NCBI GenBank assembly: GCA_027621915.1
Contig: JAQCAD010000002.1
Location: 183,439-247,438 of the forward strand
Direction of reading: 5' to 3'
DNA: 64,000 nucleotides
Origin: Pseudomonadota bacterium
GTDB lineage: Bacteria; Pseudomonadota; Gammaproteobacteria; Steroidobacterales; Woeseiaceae
Of the stretch, positions 28,980 through 38,826 are shown in pieces (positions within the stretch are counted from its first letter, which is position 1; the number at the start of each line of letters is the position of its first letter). The position numbers and the translations under genes are program-made. The notes beneath the pieces are model-generated. The model was not told the DNA's origin, made no database searches, and saw nothing but the letters and a program-made list of their open reading frames with translations.

Positions 28980-30050
28980 GTGACCCCTCACACACTGACA
29001 GTTGATTTAGGTGCGCGCAGCTATCCGATCGTAATCGGCGCAGGCGTGATGGACAGCGGTTTCGATCTCTCGCCTCATCTCGAAGGTGGCGGATGCCTGG
29101 TTGTCAGCAATGTAACGGTGGCGCCGCTCTATCTCGAAAAGCTCCGAAAGTGCCTGCCCGGAGATGAGTTCGCATGCCATCTGCTGCCCGATGGCGAAAT
29201 CCACAAGTCGATGGCAACGGCAGAATCGATCCTGGACAAGCTCATCGACGTGCGGGCGGGTCGGGACACCACGGTTGTTGCCCTGGGAGGAGGGGTTGTC
29301 GGTGATATTGCAGGGTTCGCGGCAGCCTGCTACATGCGCGGTATCGCATACATCCAGGTTCCGACAACACTGTTGGCACAGGTTGATTCATCCGTTGGCG
29401 GCAAGACCGGCATCAATCATCCAGGTGGCAAGAATCTGATCGGGGCATTTCATCAGCCGCGTCTTGTCCTTGTTGATACCCACACCCTGTTGACCCTGCC
29501 GGACAGGGAGCTACGGGCTGGTCTGGCTGAAGTCATCAAGTATGGCGCGATCGTCGACAGGGATTTTTTCGCGTGGCTCGAGATCAACATGCCAGCGCTT
29601 GTCAAGAGAGATGCGGACGCGCTGATCTATGCCATTCGACGATCATGTGAGATCAAGGCAGAGGTGGTCGCGGAGGATGAAAGGGAGTCCGGGAAGCGTG
29701 CGCTCCTCAATTTTGGCCACACCTTCGGCCACGCAATAGAGAACTCGATGGGCTATGGCGAGTGGCTTCATGGCGAGGCTGTCGCCGCCGGCATGGTGAT
29801 GGCTGCACAGATGAGCGGCATTGACTGCAGTGAACTCAGTCGATTGAAGGCCTTGATCAATGCAGCGGGATTACCGGTCAGGCCCCCGCCGGCAGGTTCG
29901 GCAAAATTGCGTCAGGCAATGCAAATGGACAAGAAAGTGCAGGCTAAGAAACTGCGGTTAGTACTGTTACACAGGCTTGGCGATGCTTTCGTCAGCACCG
30001 ACTACTCCGGCGATGCGCTTCTTGAAACGCTCGGCATGGCCGACGCCTGA
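28980..30050 (+). CDS. aroB: 3-dehydroquinate synthase
   Basis: NAD- and metal-dependent cyclase at the second shikimate-pathway step. 356 residues; GTG start with GGTGGA upstream. NAD site ALGGGVVGDIAGFAAA, the VPTTLLAQVDSSVGGKTGIN signature, DEREsG-type motif EDERESGKRALLNFGHTFGHAIE (metal-binding Glu and His residues), and LHGEAVAAGM with the third metal His. Ends one base before the dGTPase start. Confidence 0.97.
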   Translation: MTPHTLTVDLGARSYPIVIGAGVMDSGFDLSPHLEGGGCLVVSNVTVAPLYLEKLRKCLPGDEFACHLLPDGEIHKSMATAESILDKLIDVRAGRDTTVVALGGGVVGDIAGFAAACYMRGIAYIQVPTTLLAQVDSSVGGKTGINHPGGKNLIGAFHQPRLVLVDTHTLLTLPDRELRAGLAEVIKYGAIVDRDFFAWLEINMPALVKRDADALIYAIRRSCEIKAEVVAEDERESGKRALLNFGHTFGHAIENSMGYGEWLHGEAVAAGMVMAAQMSGIDCSELSRLKALINAAGLPVRPPPAGSAKLRQAMQMDKKVQAKKLRLVLLHRLGDAFVSTDYSGDALLETLGMADA

Positions 30051-30051
30051 A

Positions 30052-31185
30052 ATGACAGTGGAGGTCGAATCCCTGGCGCCCTACGCGGCGTCCGAAACGG
30101 CCAGCAAGGGTCGACGATTTGACGAGCCACCAGCTGCGTACCGCGGCGAGTATCAGCGAGATCGAGACCGGATCATACATTCCACGGCCTTTCGTCGACT
30201 CGTCTACAAAACCCAGGTCTTCGTCAATCACGAGGGAGACCTCTACCGAACCCGCCTGACGCACTCGTTGGAAGTGGCGCAAATCGCGCGCACGGTTGCG
30301 CGCGCACTTCGAATCAATGAGGCGCTGGTTGAGGCAATCAGCCTCGCACATGACCTTGGGCACACGCCGTTTGGTCACGCCGGGCAGGATGCGCTGAACG
30401 GGTGCATGCGCGACTTCGGCGGCTTCGAACACAACTTGCAATCGCTGCGCGTCGTTGATGAGCTCGAGGCGAAGTATGCTGACTTTCCCGGCCTCAATCT
30501 GACCTATGAAACGCGAGAGGGAATTCTCAAACATTGCTCTGCCCGCAATGCACGTCAGCTTGGTGAGCTCGGCGAAAGATTTCTTCAGCGTCGCCAGCCA
30601 GGCCTTGAAGCGCAGCTGGTTAACCTGGCCGACGCGATCGCCTACAACAACCATGACGTGGATGACGGGTTTCGCGCCGGTCTCCTTGACTTGGGCCAGC
30701 TCCGCGAGCAGGAGCTTTTCGGGAAGCACTTCGATGTCGTGCATAAAAAATATCCCAGCCTGGAAGATCGGCGACTTATCTACGAAGTCATCAGGCGCAT
30801 GATCGGACAGGTTGTGACGGATCTGATCGAACATTCGGCGACGAGAATCAATGAGCTCGCACCACGATCGATAGATGACGTTCGCTCAGCCACCGGACCT
30901 GTCATCGGCTTCAGTGACCACGTATTCGCGCAACATGCGGCGTTAAAGGAGTTTTTGCACAAGAATCTCTACCGTCACGAGAAAGTCAGCACGATGAACA
31001 AACAGACCCAGGTAATGGTCGAGCGTCTGTTCGCGACTTATATGGCCGACACGAGCCACATGCCTGATTCGTTCGTACAAGAGGGTAGTAAGGACGGCGA
31101 TTCCAAAAAGGCACGGATTGTCGCGGATTACATTGCCGGCATGACCGACCGGTTTGCAATTGCCGAGTATGAACGGCTTTGTTAA
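30052..31185 (+). CDS. dgt: Deoxyguanosinetriphosphate triphosphohydrolase-like protein
   Basis: HD-domain dNTP triphosphohydrolase that trims dNTP pools. I place the start at the ATG at 30052, one base past the aroB stop (MTVEVESLAPYAASE), giving 377 residues; a longer frame into aroB is unlikely. Metal motifs: HSLEVAQIARTVARAL (first His) and AHDLGHTPFGHAGQDAL (His-Asp), then NLADAIAYNNHDVDDGF. The length fits the short dGTPase-like type 2 group rather than 500-residue E. coli Dgt. Probably in the aroK-aroB operon. Confidence 0.93.
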   Translation: MTVEVESLAPYAASETASKGRRFDEPPAAYRGEYQRDRDRIIHSTAFRRLVYKTQVFVNHEGDLYRTRLTHSLEVAQIARTVARALRINEALVEAISLAHDLGHTPFGHAGQDALNGCMRDFGGFEHNLQSLRVVDELEAKYADFPGLNLTYETREGILKHCSARNARQLGELGERFLQRRQPGLEAQLVNLADAIAYNNHDVDDGFRAGLLDLGQLREQELFGKHFDVVHKKYPSLEDRRLIYEVIRRMIGQVVTDLIEHSATRINELAPRSIDDVRSATGPVIGFSDHVFAQHAALKEFLHKNLYRHEKVSTMNKQTQVMVERLFATYMADTSHMPDSFVQEGSKDGDSKKARIVADYIAGMTDRFAIAEYERLC

Positions 31186-31312
31186 AAAGGCCCTCAGTCG
31201 TCACGTTCCTGAATAAGCGGCCCCGAACAAAAATTCGACGGGTTCAATCTTCAAGACGTAAGGCTCTTCGCGCGTTACAATTCGCGGCGATTTTCTCGAC
31301 TCCGGAAAAGCC

Positions 31313-32023
31313 GTGATCCATAAAGATATTCCCGACAAAGATCGATTGATTTTCGCAATGGACGTGCCCGATTGTGAGCGAGCGAGAGCGCTCGCTGATG
31401 AGCTCGGAGACTCGGTTACATTTTACAAGCTTGGTCTGGAGCTGATGATGAGTGGCGGTTATTTTGAGCTGCTGGACTGGATGCTGGCGCGAGACAAAAA
31501 AGTTTTTGCCGATCTTAAATTCTTCGATATTCCGGCAACTGTTGCTTCGGCCGTGCGGCAATTGAAAGATCGTGGTGCGAGCTTCGTCACGGTGCATGGC
31601 AATCAGTCGATAATGGAGGCCGCTGCGAAGAACAAGGGTGACTGTCTGAAAGTGCTGGCGGTGACTGTGCTCACGAGCCTGGACCGCGGTGACCTGGATG
31701 ATTTGGGATTCGACTGCGACGTCGGCGCGCTTGTGCTATCGCGTGCCAGGCGCGCACTGGAAGCCGGTTGCGACGGCGTCATTTCTTCAGGTCTGGAAGC
31801 GCCGAAATTGCGCGAATTTATAGACAACAAGTTGCTTGTCATTACGCCGGGTATTCGGCCTGTCGATAACAAACCAACCGGCGATCAAAAGCGAGTGGTG
31901 AGTGTTGAGCAGGCATTCATTAACGGTGCCGATCACATCGTTATCGGACGACCCATTCGCGATGCCGAAAGCCCGCGCGCGGCGGCGGAGGCGATTCAGG
32001 CGACGATCGCAGCGCAATTCTGA
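31313..32023 (+). CDS. pyrF: Orotidine 5'-phosphate decarboxylase
   Basis: Last step of UMP synthesis. 236 residues, TIM barrel. Catalytic [15 protein letters not shown] (Lys-Asp of the DxKxxD motif near residue 61), LIFAMDVPD at the N-terminus, VTPGIRP and IGRPI phosphate-binding loops at the end. GTG start with GGAAAAG upstream. Stop and hemE start overlap in TGATG. Confidence 0.97.
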   Translation: MIHKDIPDKDRLIFAMDVPDCERARALADELGDSVTFYKLGLELMMSGGYFELLDWMLARDKKVFADLKFFDIPATVASAVRQLKDRGASFVTVHGNQSIMEAAAKNKGDCLKVLAVTVLTSLDRGDLDDLGFDCDVGALVLSRARRALEAGCDGVISSGLEAPKLREFIDNKLLVITPGIRPVDNKPTGDQKRVVSVEQAFINGADHIVIGRPIRDAESPRAAAEAIQATIAAQF

Positions 32024-33090
32024 TGGCGGCCGCACTGAAAAACGATTTGTTGCTACGCGCACTGATGCGTAAACCGGTTGAAAGAACGCCGGTATGGATT
32101 ATGCGCCAGGCGGGAAGATACCTGCCCGAGTACCGTGAGCTGCGCGAGAAGGCCGGGAACTTCATGAACCTTTGTTCCAATCCGGAACTGGCCTGCGAAG
32201 TAACACTGCAGCCGCTGCGGCGTTTTTCGCTGGATGCGGCGATCCTGTTCTCGGATATATTGACGATCCCGGATGCAATGGGTCTCGGTCTGTATTTCGA
32301 GACGGGCGAAGGTCCGAAGTTCGAGCGACCGGTTCGCACCGAGCGGGACATCAACTCGTTGTTTGTACCGGATGTCTCGGATTCACTCGGCTATGTCTTT
32401 GACGCCGTCAGGTTGATTCGGCGCGAGTTGGACGGAAGTGTGCCGCTTATCGGTTTTGCAGGCAGCCCCTGGACGGTGGGTACCTACATGGTCGAAGGCG
32501 GTTCGAGCAGGGAATTCCCGATAATCAAAAACCTTGCGGCCAAAAACCCGGCGTTGCTCGAGAAATTGCTCGACGTCGTGGCCGAGACAACCACCAACTA
32601 TCTCAATGCACAGATCGATGCCGGCGCCCAGGCGGTCATGATCTTTGACACATGGGGCGCCGCTCTGCCAGCCGATGAATACAGGCGCTTCTCACTTGCC
32701 AGCATGCAGACAATCATGGCTGGCCTGCAGCGCGAAAAAAATGGCGTGACAATACCGGTCATTCTTTTTACCAAAGGGGCAGGCGATTTACTGAGCGACA
32801 TGGCGGCGACAGGATGCGACGCACTGGGAGTGGACTGGACCACCGACCTCGCCGACGCCCGCCGACTGACGGGGGACAAAGTGGCCTTGCAGGGAAATCT
32901 CAACCCGGCCATCTTGCGTGAGTCACCGGAAGTGATCGAGCAGAGCGTGGCTGATGTTCTTGCCAGTTATGGCAATGGTCCAGGGCATGTGTTCAACCTC
33001 GGGCACGGAATCACGCCTGACATCAATCCGGATCACCTTCGCGTGCTGGTGGACGCCGTGCACAGGCTGAGCCCGCAATACCACCAATGA
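32023..33090 (+). CDS. hemE: Uroporphyrinogen decarboxylase
   Basis: Decarboxylates uroporphyrinogen III to coproporphyrinogen III in haem synthesis. 355 residues. N-terminal signature [21 protein letters not shown] with the substrate-binding Arg residues, the catalytic Asp in [16 protein letters not shown], and [20 protein letters not shown] start overlapping the pyrF stop by one base. Convergent with fadD across a palindromic repeat. Confidence 0.97.
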   Translation: MAAALKNDLLLRALMRKPVERTPVWIMRQAGRYLPEYRELREKAGNFMNLCSNPELACEVTLQPLRRFSLDAAILFSDILTIPDAMGLGLYFETGEGPKFERPVRTERDINSLFVPDVSDSLGYVFDAVRLIRRELDGSVPLIGFAGSPWTVGTYMVEGGSSREFPIIKNLAAKNPALLEKLLDVVAETTTNYLNAQIDAGAQAVMIFDTWGAALPADEYRRFSLASMQTIMAGLQREKNGVTIPVILFTKGAGDLLSDMAATGCDALGVDWTTDLADARRLTGDKVALQGNLNPAILRESPEVIEQSVADVLASYGNGPGHVFNLGHGITPDINPDHLRVLVDAVHRLSPQYHQ

Positions 33091-33096
33091 CAGCTC

Positions 33097-33134
33097 GGGG
33101 TCAGAGCCGGGCTCTCGAGCCGGGCTCTGACCCC
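33097..33134. repeat. Near-palindromic GGGGTCAGAGCC repeat between hemE and fadD
   Basis: GGGGTCAGAGCC (33097-33108) faces GGCTCTGACCCC (33123-33134); the 14 bases between them are also mostly self-complementary. A 38-base snap-back structure sits in the 48-base gap of two convergent genes and could terminate from both sides. Confidence 0.85.
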
Positions 33135-33138
33135 AAAC

Positions 33139-34800
33139 TTACAGATCCCTCAGTGCGCGGCGCAGAATTTTTCCGACGGTGGTCTTGGGCAGTTCGTCCC
33201 GGAATACGATGTGGCTTGGCACCTTGTAGCCCGTCAGATTTTCTCGACAGAACTTCAGGATATCTTCTTTTGTAACTGACGGATCTTTCCTGACTACAAA
33301 CAACTTCACGGCTTCGCCGGACTTTTCGTCGGCAATTCCGATGGCCGCGGCCTCAAGTACACCATCCATTTCTGCAACGACACCTTCGATCTCGTTGGGA
33401 TAAACGTTGAAGCCGGAAACCAGGATCATGTCCTTTTTGCGATCCTCGATGTAAACGTAGCCATCGTCGTCCATTCGGCCGATGTCTCCTGTTCTGAGCC
33501 AGCCGCCAGGCAGCATGACCTTGGCCGTCTCCGCTGCATTTCTCCAGTAGCCCTCCATTACCTGCGGTCCGCGGATACAGATCTCGCCGGTTCCGCCGAC
33601 GACATCGTTGCCCCGGTCATCGCAGATGCGTACCTCCGTCGATGGAATCGGCAACCCTATTGAGCCGCTGAACGAGCTCACTTTCAGCGGATTGATGATT
33701 GCAGCAGGAGACGTTTCGGTTAACCCATAAGCCTGGACAATGGGTTTCCCGGTTACCGACTGCCACTGCCTTGCCACAGCCTCCTGTACGGCCATGCCGC
33801 CGCCTATTGTCAGTCTGAGCCGGGTGAAATCGAGATCGGCGAAGCCTGGTGTGTCAAGCAACGTAGCGAACAATGTGTTCACACCTGTCATGTACACAAA
33901 CCGATGCCTGGCCAATTCGCGGACGAATCCGGCCGAATCTCGCGGGTTTGTAATCAGGACGTTTTCGCCGCCCATGTACAACATAAGGAGGCAATTACTC
34001 TTCAATGAGAAGATGTGATAAAGCGGCAGCGCGGTAATCGCGACGATCCTCTCGATATCATCGAAGGCATCGCCCTGCCAGGCGCGGGTTTGCAGCACGT
34101 TGTAAACCATGTTGCGGTGACTCAGCATGGCGCCCTTCGACAGGCCGGTGGTGCCGCCCGTGTACTGCAAAAACGCGATGTCTGCGAAACCCAGATCGAC
34201 CGGCTTCAATTCAGTTCGTGCACCGCGCACAAGGGCCTGCCTGAGTGCCACGCTGCCCGGCAACGAGAATTTCGGAATCAGCTTTTTTATGTATCGAAGT
34301 GTGAAATTCGTCAGCAAGCCGGTGGGCCAGCGAAGCAAATCACCGACCTTCGTCGTAACGACATGGTCGACTCCGGTTTCAGCAATAACCTCAGTCAGCT
34401 TGTCGGCGAAGTTTTCAAGTATCACGATGCAGCGTGCGCCGGAATCTTTGAGCTGGTGCCGGAGTTCCCGTGCTGTATACAACGGATTGACATTGACCAC
34501 GACAAGGCCGGCGCGAAATATGCCAAAGAGCACGACCGGGTACTGCAAAATGTTCGGCAGCATGATCGCCACCCGCTCACCGCGAGTCAGTCCAAGCGAA
34601 TTTTGCAGATAGGAAGCAAAACTTAGTGACAGCCGATCGAGATCCCGGTACGTGATCGTCGTGCCCATGTTGGTGTACGCCGGTCGGTCAGCGTAGTCCC
34701 GGAACGAGCGCTCGCACATATCGCGCAGGGACCGCAGGTCAGGCGTCGGAATCTCCGCCGGAATACCTTCCGGGTAGGACTTCAACCAGATCTTTGCCAC
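33139..34800 (-). CDS. fadD: Long-chain fatty acid-CoA ligase
   Basis: Adenylate-forming enzyme that activates fatty acids to acyl-CoA for beta-oxidation or lipid recycling. 553 residues. AMP-binding signature LQYTGGTTGLSKGAMLSH (about residues 208-225), AYGLTETSPAA, GWLRTGDIGRMDDDGYVYI, and the C-terminal DRKKDMILVSGFNVYPNEIE with the family Asp and hinge Lys, then the catalytic Lys in KTTVGKILRR. GTG start with GGGAAG upstream. 17 bases after tesA, so a tesA-fadD transcript is likely. Confidence 0.94.
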   Translation of the reverse strand: MAKIWLKSYPEGIPAEIPTPDLRSLRDMCERSFRDYADRPAYTNMGTTITYRDLDRLSLSFASYLQNSLGLTRGERVAIMLPNILQYPVVLFGIFRAGLVVVNVNPLYTARELRHQLKDSGARCIVILENFADKLTEVIAETGVDHVVTTKVGDLLRWPTGLLTNFTLRYIKKLIPKFSLPGSVALRQALVRGARTELKPVDLGFADIAFLQYTGGTTGLSKGAMLSHRNMVYNVLQTRAWQGDAFDDIERIVAITALPLYHIFSLKSNCLLMLYMGGENVLITNPRDSAGFVRELARHRFVYMTGVNTLFATLLDTPGFADLDFTRLRLTIGGGMAVQEAVARQWQSVTGKPIVQAYGLTETSPAAIINPLKVSSFSGSIGLPIPSTEVRICDDRGNDVVGGTGEICIRGPQVMEGYWRNAAETAKVMLPGGWLRTGDIGRMDDDGYVYIEDRKKDMILVSGFNVYPNEIEGVVAEMDGVLEAAAIGIADEKSGEAVKLFVVRKDPSVTKEDILKFCRENLTGYKVPSHIVFRDELPKTTVGKILRRALRDL

Positions 34801-34817
34801 TGCAAAACTTCCCTGTT

Positions 34818-35453
34818 CTATTGACCGGGTTTGCTGGTGGCGTGGTCCGTCAGGGCCTCGTGGATGACGGGCCAGGCGTTTTCCAGCAGTATCGATTGCG
34901 CTTCAGTGTTTGGATGAATGCCGTCGTCCTGCATCAGCTCATCATTCAGCGCAATGCCATCCATAAAAAACTCAATCCAGGGCACATCGAATTCGTCGGC
35001 GAGTTCACGATAGATGCTCTCGAACGCCTGGGTGTAACGTGGACCGTAGTTGGTTGGTATACGAATACCAAGAATGACGATAGCAGCCCCGTCATCCCAC
35101 GACGCACGAATAATCGTACGAATATTTTCCTTGATGACGTCCGTTGGGAATCCGCGCAATCCGTCATTACCGCCCAACTCCAGGATGACAAGGTCCGGTC
35201 CGAAATTTTCAAGTGCCTGACTGATGCGCGTCATACCACCCTGAGTGGTCTCACCACTAATGCTGGCGTTAATGACACGATGTTCGTACCCTTGGGACTC
35301 CAGCCGCGCCTGCAACAAAGCGACCCAGGTCTGGTCAACATCTACACCGTAACCGGCGCTGAGGCTGTCGCCAAACACGAGTATGGTTGGCGTATTTGAC
35401 GCTTGGGCGGCACCAACGAGCAGCAATAACAATAAGGTAATAATTTTTCGCAT
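34818..35453 (-). CDS. tesA: Periplasmic SGNH-hydrolase esterase/thioesterase TesA
   Basis: Multifunctional acyl-CoA thioesterase I/lysophospholipase/arylesterase. Signal peptide MRKIITLLLLLLVGAAQA, then SGNH blocks: GDSLSAGYG (nucleophile Ser), the Gly in the SISGETTQGG region, GGNDGLRG (Asn) and DGIHPNTEAQ (Asp-His). 211 residues. The ATG shares three bases with the ATG of the opposite ABC ATPase gene (CATG, 35451-35454). Freed fatty acids could be taken on by the downstream fadD; that link is inference. Confidence 0.94.
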   Translation of the reverse strand: MRKIITLLLLLLVGAAQASNTPTILVFGDSLSAGYGVDVDQTWVALLQARLESQGYEHRVINASISGETTQGGMTRISQALENFGPDLVILELGGNDGLRGFPTDVIKENIRTIIRASWDDGAAIVILGIRIPTNYGPRYTQAFESIYRELADEFDVPWIEFFMDGIALNDELMQDDGIHPNTEAQSILLENAWPVIHEALTDHATSKPGQ

Positions 35454-36159
35454 GTCAGATCAGTTATCCAACGAAAAAGCGGTTCTGGCCGCCGATAAAG
35501 TCACAAAGCAGGTTAGCAGTCCTGAAGGCACTCTGACCATCCTTTCGGACGTCAGTTTCACAATTGATAAAGGGGATTCGGTCGCCATTGTCGGCGCGTC
35601 GGGTGCTGGCAAGTCGACGCTGCTTGCGCTGCTGGCCGGTCTCGACCTGCCATCGAAAGGTGAAATCTGGCTTGACGGTAACAACCTGACGAATCTTGAC
35701 GAAGACGGGCGGGCGGCGGTTCGCGCTGCAAGTGTCGGCTTCGTCTTTCAGTCATTCCATCTTGTTCCTTCGCTTAATGCGCTGGAAAACGTCATGTTGC
35801 CGCTGGAACTTGCGGCGAAGGAAAATCCGCGGCAGAAAGCAAACGACATCCTTCGCGAAGTCGGACTGGGTGAGCGCTGGAGCCACTATCCCCCACAGCT
35901 TTCCGGCGGCGAAATGCAGCGAGTCGCTATCGCGCGCGCGTTCGCAACCGAACCCGCTGTTTTGTTTGCGGATGAACCAACCGGCAATCTCGACAGTATT
36001 ACCGGTGGGCATATCGTGGACCTGATGTTTGAGCTGAACCGGAATTCATCGACGACGCTGGTCCTGGTAACGCATGACCAATCTTTGGCGGCACGCTGCG
36101 ACCGGATCCTGGGGCTCGATGCGGGGCGACTGGTCACTGACGAAAGAGCCGCAGCGTGA
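35452..36159 (+). CDS. ybbA: ABC transporter ATP-binding protein (YbbA/LolD-like)
   Basis: ATPase of the MacB/LolD subfamily. I start at the ATG at 35452 (MSDQLSNEKAV), giving 235 residues; the frame is open upstream only through tesA antisense. Walker A GASGAGKSTLLALLAGLD, Q-loop FVFQSFHLVPSLNALENVMLPLE (key: Q and the LVPSLNA segment typical of this subfamily), signature LSGGEMQRVAIARAF, Walker B VLFADEPTGNLD, and the H-loop LVTHD. GTGA overlap with the permease. The tesA/ybbA/ybbP arrangement matches E. coli; substrate unknown. Confidence 0.92.
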   Translation: MSDQLSNEKAVLAADKVTKQVSSPEGTLTILSDVSFTIDKGDSVAIVGASGAGKSTLLALLAGLDLPSKGEIWLDGNNLTNLDEDGRAAVRAASVGFVFQSFHLVPSLNALENVMLPLELAAKENPRQKANDILREVGLGERWSHYPPQLSGGEMQRVAIARAFATEPAVLFADEPTGNLDSITGGHIVDLMFELNRNSSTTLVLVTHDQSLAARCDRILGLDAGRLVTDERAAA

Positions 36160-38648
36160 AAGCATTTGTTTATGCACTTCGAACGTTTGGCCGGGAACTG
36201 CGATCGGGCGAGGTTATCGTATTACTCGCGGCAGTCGCGCTGGCCGTAGCAGCGCTGACGGCGGTCGGATTTCTGACGGACCGGATCGGGCGCGCCGTGG
36301 CACGCCAGGCTAATGAGATACTGGCAGCTGACCTCAGGTTGCAGACGACTGATCCCGTGCCTGCAGCATGGCATGAGATGGCGACCGGCTACGGCCTGCA
36401 GTCGGCCGAAACGCAAACGTTTCCGAGTGTGGTTTTCGCGAGTGACCTTAGCAGCCTGGCTACTATCAAAGGCGTCAGCGACGGCTATCCGTTGCGCGGT
36501 GCTGTTCGGGTGGCTGATCAGCTTTTCGGTGAGCAGCGCGTCGCGGTTGGAGTTCCTGCCAGGGGATCGATCTGGGCGGACGGGGCGCTGATGGCACGCC
36601 TTGGCGTTGACGTGGGAGACCGCATATCGATCGGTGAATCGACGATGACTATCGATTCTGTACTGACTTATCGCCCGGACCAGTCGATTGGATTTGCCTC
36701 GCTCGCTCCATCACTCATCATCAATACACTGGACCTCCCGGCAACCGGACTGATTAACGAGGGCAGTCGCGTGAGTTATGCGTTGCTGGTCGCCGGAAAC
36801 GAGGAAACGGTCGACGAGTTCTACGAGGCGATCGAACCGTTGCTGCCCGATTCGGTCAGGAGTCGAAATCGCGAAGAGGGTAGCGATCGTGCCAGCCAGG
36901 CGGCAGACCGGGCGCAGCGATTTTTGTCACTAACCGCTGTGATCAGCCTGTTACTCAGCGCGGTCGCTATCGCGATGTCGGCGAGAAGATTCGCACACCG
37001 GCGCATGGATACCGTGGCGCTGATGAAAAGTCTTGGTGCCAGTCAACAATTCGTCATGCTGGCGGCATTTGTTCAACTGGTCCTGCTGGGAATACTGGGT
37101 GTCGTGATCGGCAGCGTTGTTGGTTTCGTCGTCGAGATGATCGTCACTGAAATGCTGGCGGATATCATCCAGGGAGATCTTCCTCCAGTCGGGTTTACAC
37201 CGGTGCTGCTCGCCTGCGGCAGTGCATTGATCCTGTTGGTCGGGTTCGCGCTGCCCTCGCTCATTCAACTTCGCAATACGCCGCCACTGCGGGTTTTGAG
37301 GCACGATGCGATTCCCCCGCCGCCTTCGCGGCTATTTGTGGTGGGTACCTCGCTTCTGGCCGTTACGATCATGCTTTACCAGGCGATCGGCGATGGCCTG
37401 ATGTTGTTGATCGTGCTTGGCGGGATGCTTGTTGTGTCCGCTGCCCTGTATGTCGCCGGAAGGGGCCTGGTCAGCCTGATGGGCCGGTCTCGCGGTGGTG
37501 TCGGTATTGCGTGGCGTTACGGACTTGCCAATGTGGCGCGGCGTGGTCGCAGCAGCGCGATTCAGGTTGTCGCGTTTGGCCTCGGAATGACCGTGCTCCT
37601 GTTGCTGACTTTCGTTCGCACCGACTTGCTGGAAGGATGGCAACAAACGCTCGACGAAAACGCGCCCAATCATTTTCTGATCAATATTCAACCGTCGGAG
37701 CGCGACTCGATAGCTGGAATTTTTGAGGCCAGTGACATTCCCGCGCCGGAATTCGTGCCGATGGTCCGGGCGCGCATGCGGACGATCAACGATGAAGACG
37801 TGAAGACTCGCGAGTTTCCGGTTGAAGACGGCAAGTGGATGGCCAATCGTGAACAAAACCTGACCTGGGCCGAAACGGTCAGTGACAGCAACGAACTGGC
37901 TTCCGGCGAATGGTGGCCCGCTGACTATGCGGGCGAGCCACTGGTCTCCCTGGAAGACAATGCAGCGACGGAACTGGGCGTTGAGCTTGGGGATCGCATG
38001 AGTTTCCTGATCGCAGGGCAGGAGATTACTGCGACGGTTACGAGCACGCGCACCGTAAACTGGGATTCGTTCCAGCCTAATTTCTTCATGGTGATGTCAC
38101 CCGGCGCGCTTGACGGTTATCCCGCCACATTTATTTCCGGCGCTCGAATACCGGGCGAAAGCAAAGAAGCGTTAACCACCCTTGTCCGGACGCACCCTAC
38201 CGTGTCCGTCATCGACATCGACGCGATCCTGCAGCAGATAAAGGGAATCCTCGACAAGGTGAGCCTCGCTGTGCAAGCGGTGTTCGTATTTACGCTTGCC
38301 GCTGGCATTGCGGTGCTGTTTGCGGCCGTGCAATCGACGATTGATGAACGACGTTTTGAAAGTGCGATGCTCCGTGCCCTGGGCGTCCGCCGTCGGACTG
38401 TGCTTTCCGGGGTCCTGGCTGAATTCGCCGCGCTCGGATTTGCTTCGGGTCTGCTTGCATCCGCCGGCGCATCAATTCTTGCCGCGGTGGTCGCCGTGCA
38501 GCTGTTTGATCTTGAGTATTCATTCAATTCAACGTTGTGGTTCGCCGGGCTCGTCGGTGGCGTCGGACTGGTTTGCTTCAGCGGGTTCGTCGCCGCCCGT
38601 GGCGCTATCAACGCGCCTCCGGTCGACGTTTTAAGAGCTGCCGGATGA
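36156..38648 (+). CDS. ybbP: FtsX-type ABC transporter permease (YbbP-like)
   Basis: Large permease of 830 residues. One N-terminal span (about residues 18-42), a periplasmic MacB-like domain (to about 250), a group of spans (about 255-430), a second core and periplasmic domain (about 465-690), and three C-terminal spans with the FtsX motif DERRFESAMLRALGVRRR in the loop. This duplicated layout is typical of YbbP. GTG start overlapping the ATPase stop. Probably exports or extracts a lipid or lipoprotein-like substrate, which the sequence does not identify. Confidence 0.9.
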   Translation: MKAFVYALRTFGRELRSGEVIVLLAAVALAVAALTAVGFLTDRIGRAVARQANEILAADLRLQTTDPVPAAWHEMATGYGLQSAETQTFPSVVFASDLSSLATIKGVSDGYPLRGAVRVADQLFGEQRVAVGVPARGSIWADGALMARLGVDVGDRISIGESTMTIDSVLTYRPDQSIGFASLAPSLIINTLDLPATGLINEGSRVSYALLVAGNEETVDEFYEAIEPLLPDSVRSRNREEGSDRASQAADRAQRFLSLTAVISLLLSAVAIAMSARRFAHRRMDTVALMKSLGASQQFVMLAAFVQLVLLGILGVVIGSVVGFVVEMIVTEMLADIIQGDLPPVGFTPVLLACGSALILLVGFALPSLIQLRNTPPLRVLRHDAIPPPPSRLFVVGTSLLAVTIMLYQAIGDGLMLLIVLGGMLVVSAALYVAGRGLVSLMGRSRGGVGIAWRYGLANVARRGRSSAIQVVAFGLGMTVLLLLTFVRTDLLEGWQQTLDENAPNHFLINIQPSERDSIAGIFEASDIPAPEFVPMVRARMRTINDEDVKTREFPVEDGKWMANREQNLTWAETVSDSNELASGEWWPADYAGEPLVSLEDNAATELGVELGDRMSFLIAGQEITATVTSTRTVNWDSFQPNFFMVMSPGALDGYPATFISGARIPGESKEALTTLVRTHPTVSVIDIDAILQQIKGILDKVSLAVQAVFVFTLAAGIAVLFAAVQSTIDERRFESAMLRALGVRRRTVLSGVLAEFAALGFASGLLASAGASILAAVVAVQLFDLEYSFNSTLWFAGLVGGVGLVCFSGFVAARGAINAPPVDVLRAAG

Positions 38649-38697
38649 ATGAAGAGGCACTGACACTTTCCTGCGGCGCAGTCGTCGTTCGATATTC

Positions 38698-38817
38698 AAA
38701 AAAAGGGGTCGGACCGAATTTAAGCTAAAAAAAAGGGGTCGGACCGAATTTAAGCTAAGGTATGAAGTTTCAGAAATCGCCAAAAAAAGCTTAAATTCGG
38801 TCCGACCCCTTTTTTTT
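38698..38817. repeat. Three-copy GGGGTCGGACCGAATTTAAG repeat cluster
   Basis: Two direct copies (about 38698-38727 and 38728-38757) and one inverted copy (38788-38817) of a roughly 28-base unit: an A run, GGGGTCGGACCG, then AATTTAAGCT. The inverted copy ends in eight T residues. Located between the convergent permease and dehydrogenase genes. A second sub-type of the family seen at 83-176, with a different flank after GGGGTCGGA. Confidence 0.9.
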
Positions 38818-38826
38818 GGACGGGCA

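Noticed and set aside
29992..30834. 280-residue minus-strand ORF opposite the dGTPase-like gene
   Set aside because: Antisense to an HD-domain gene with complete metal motifs; no start signal.
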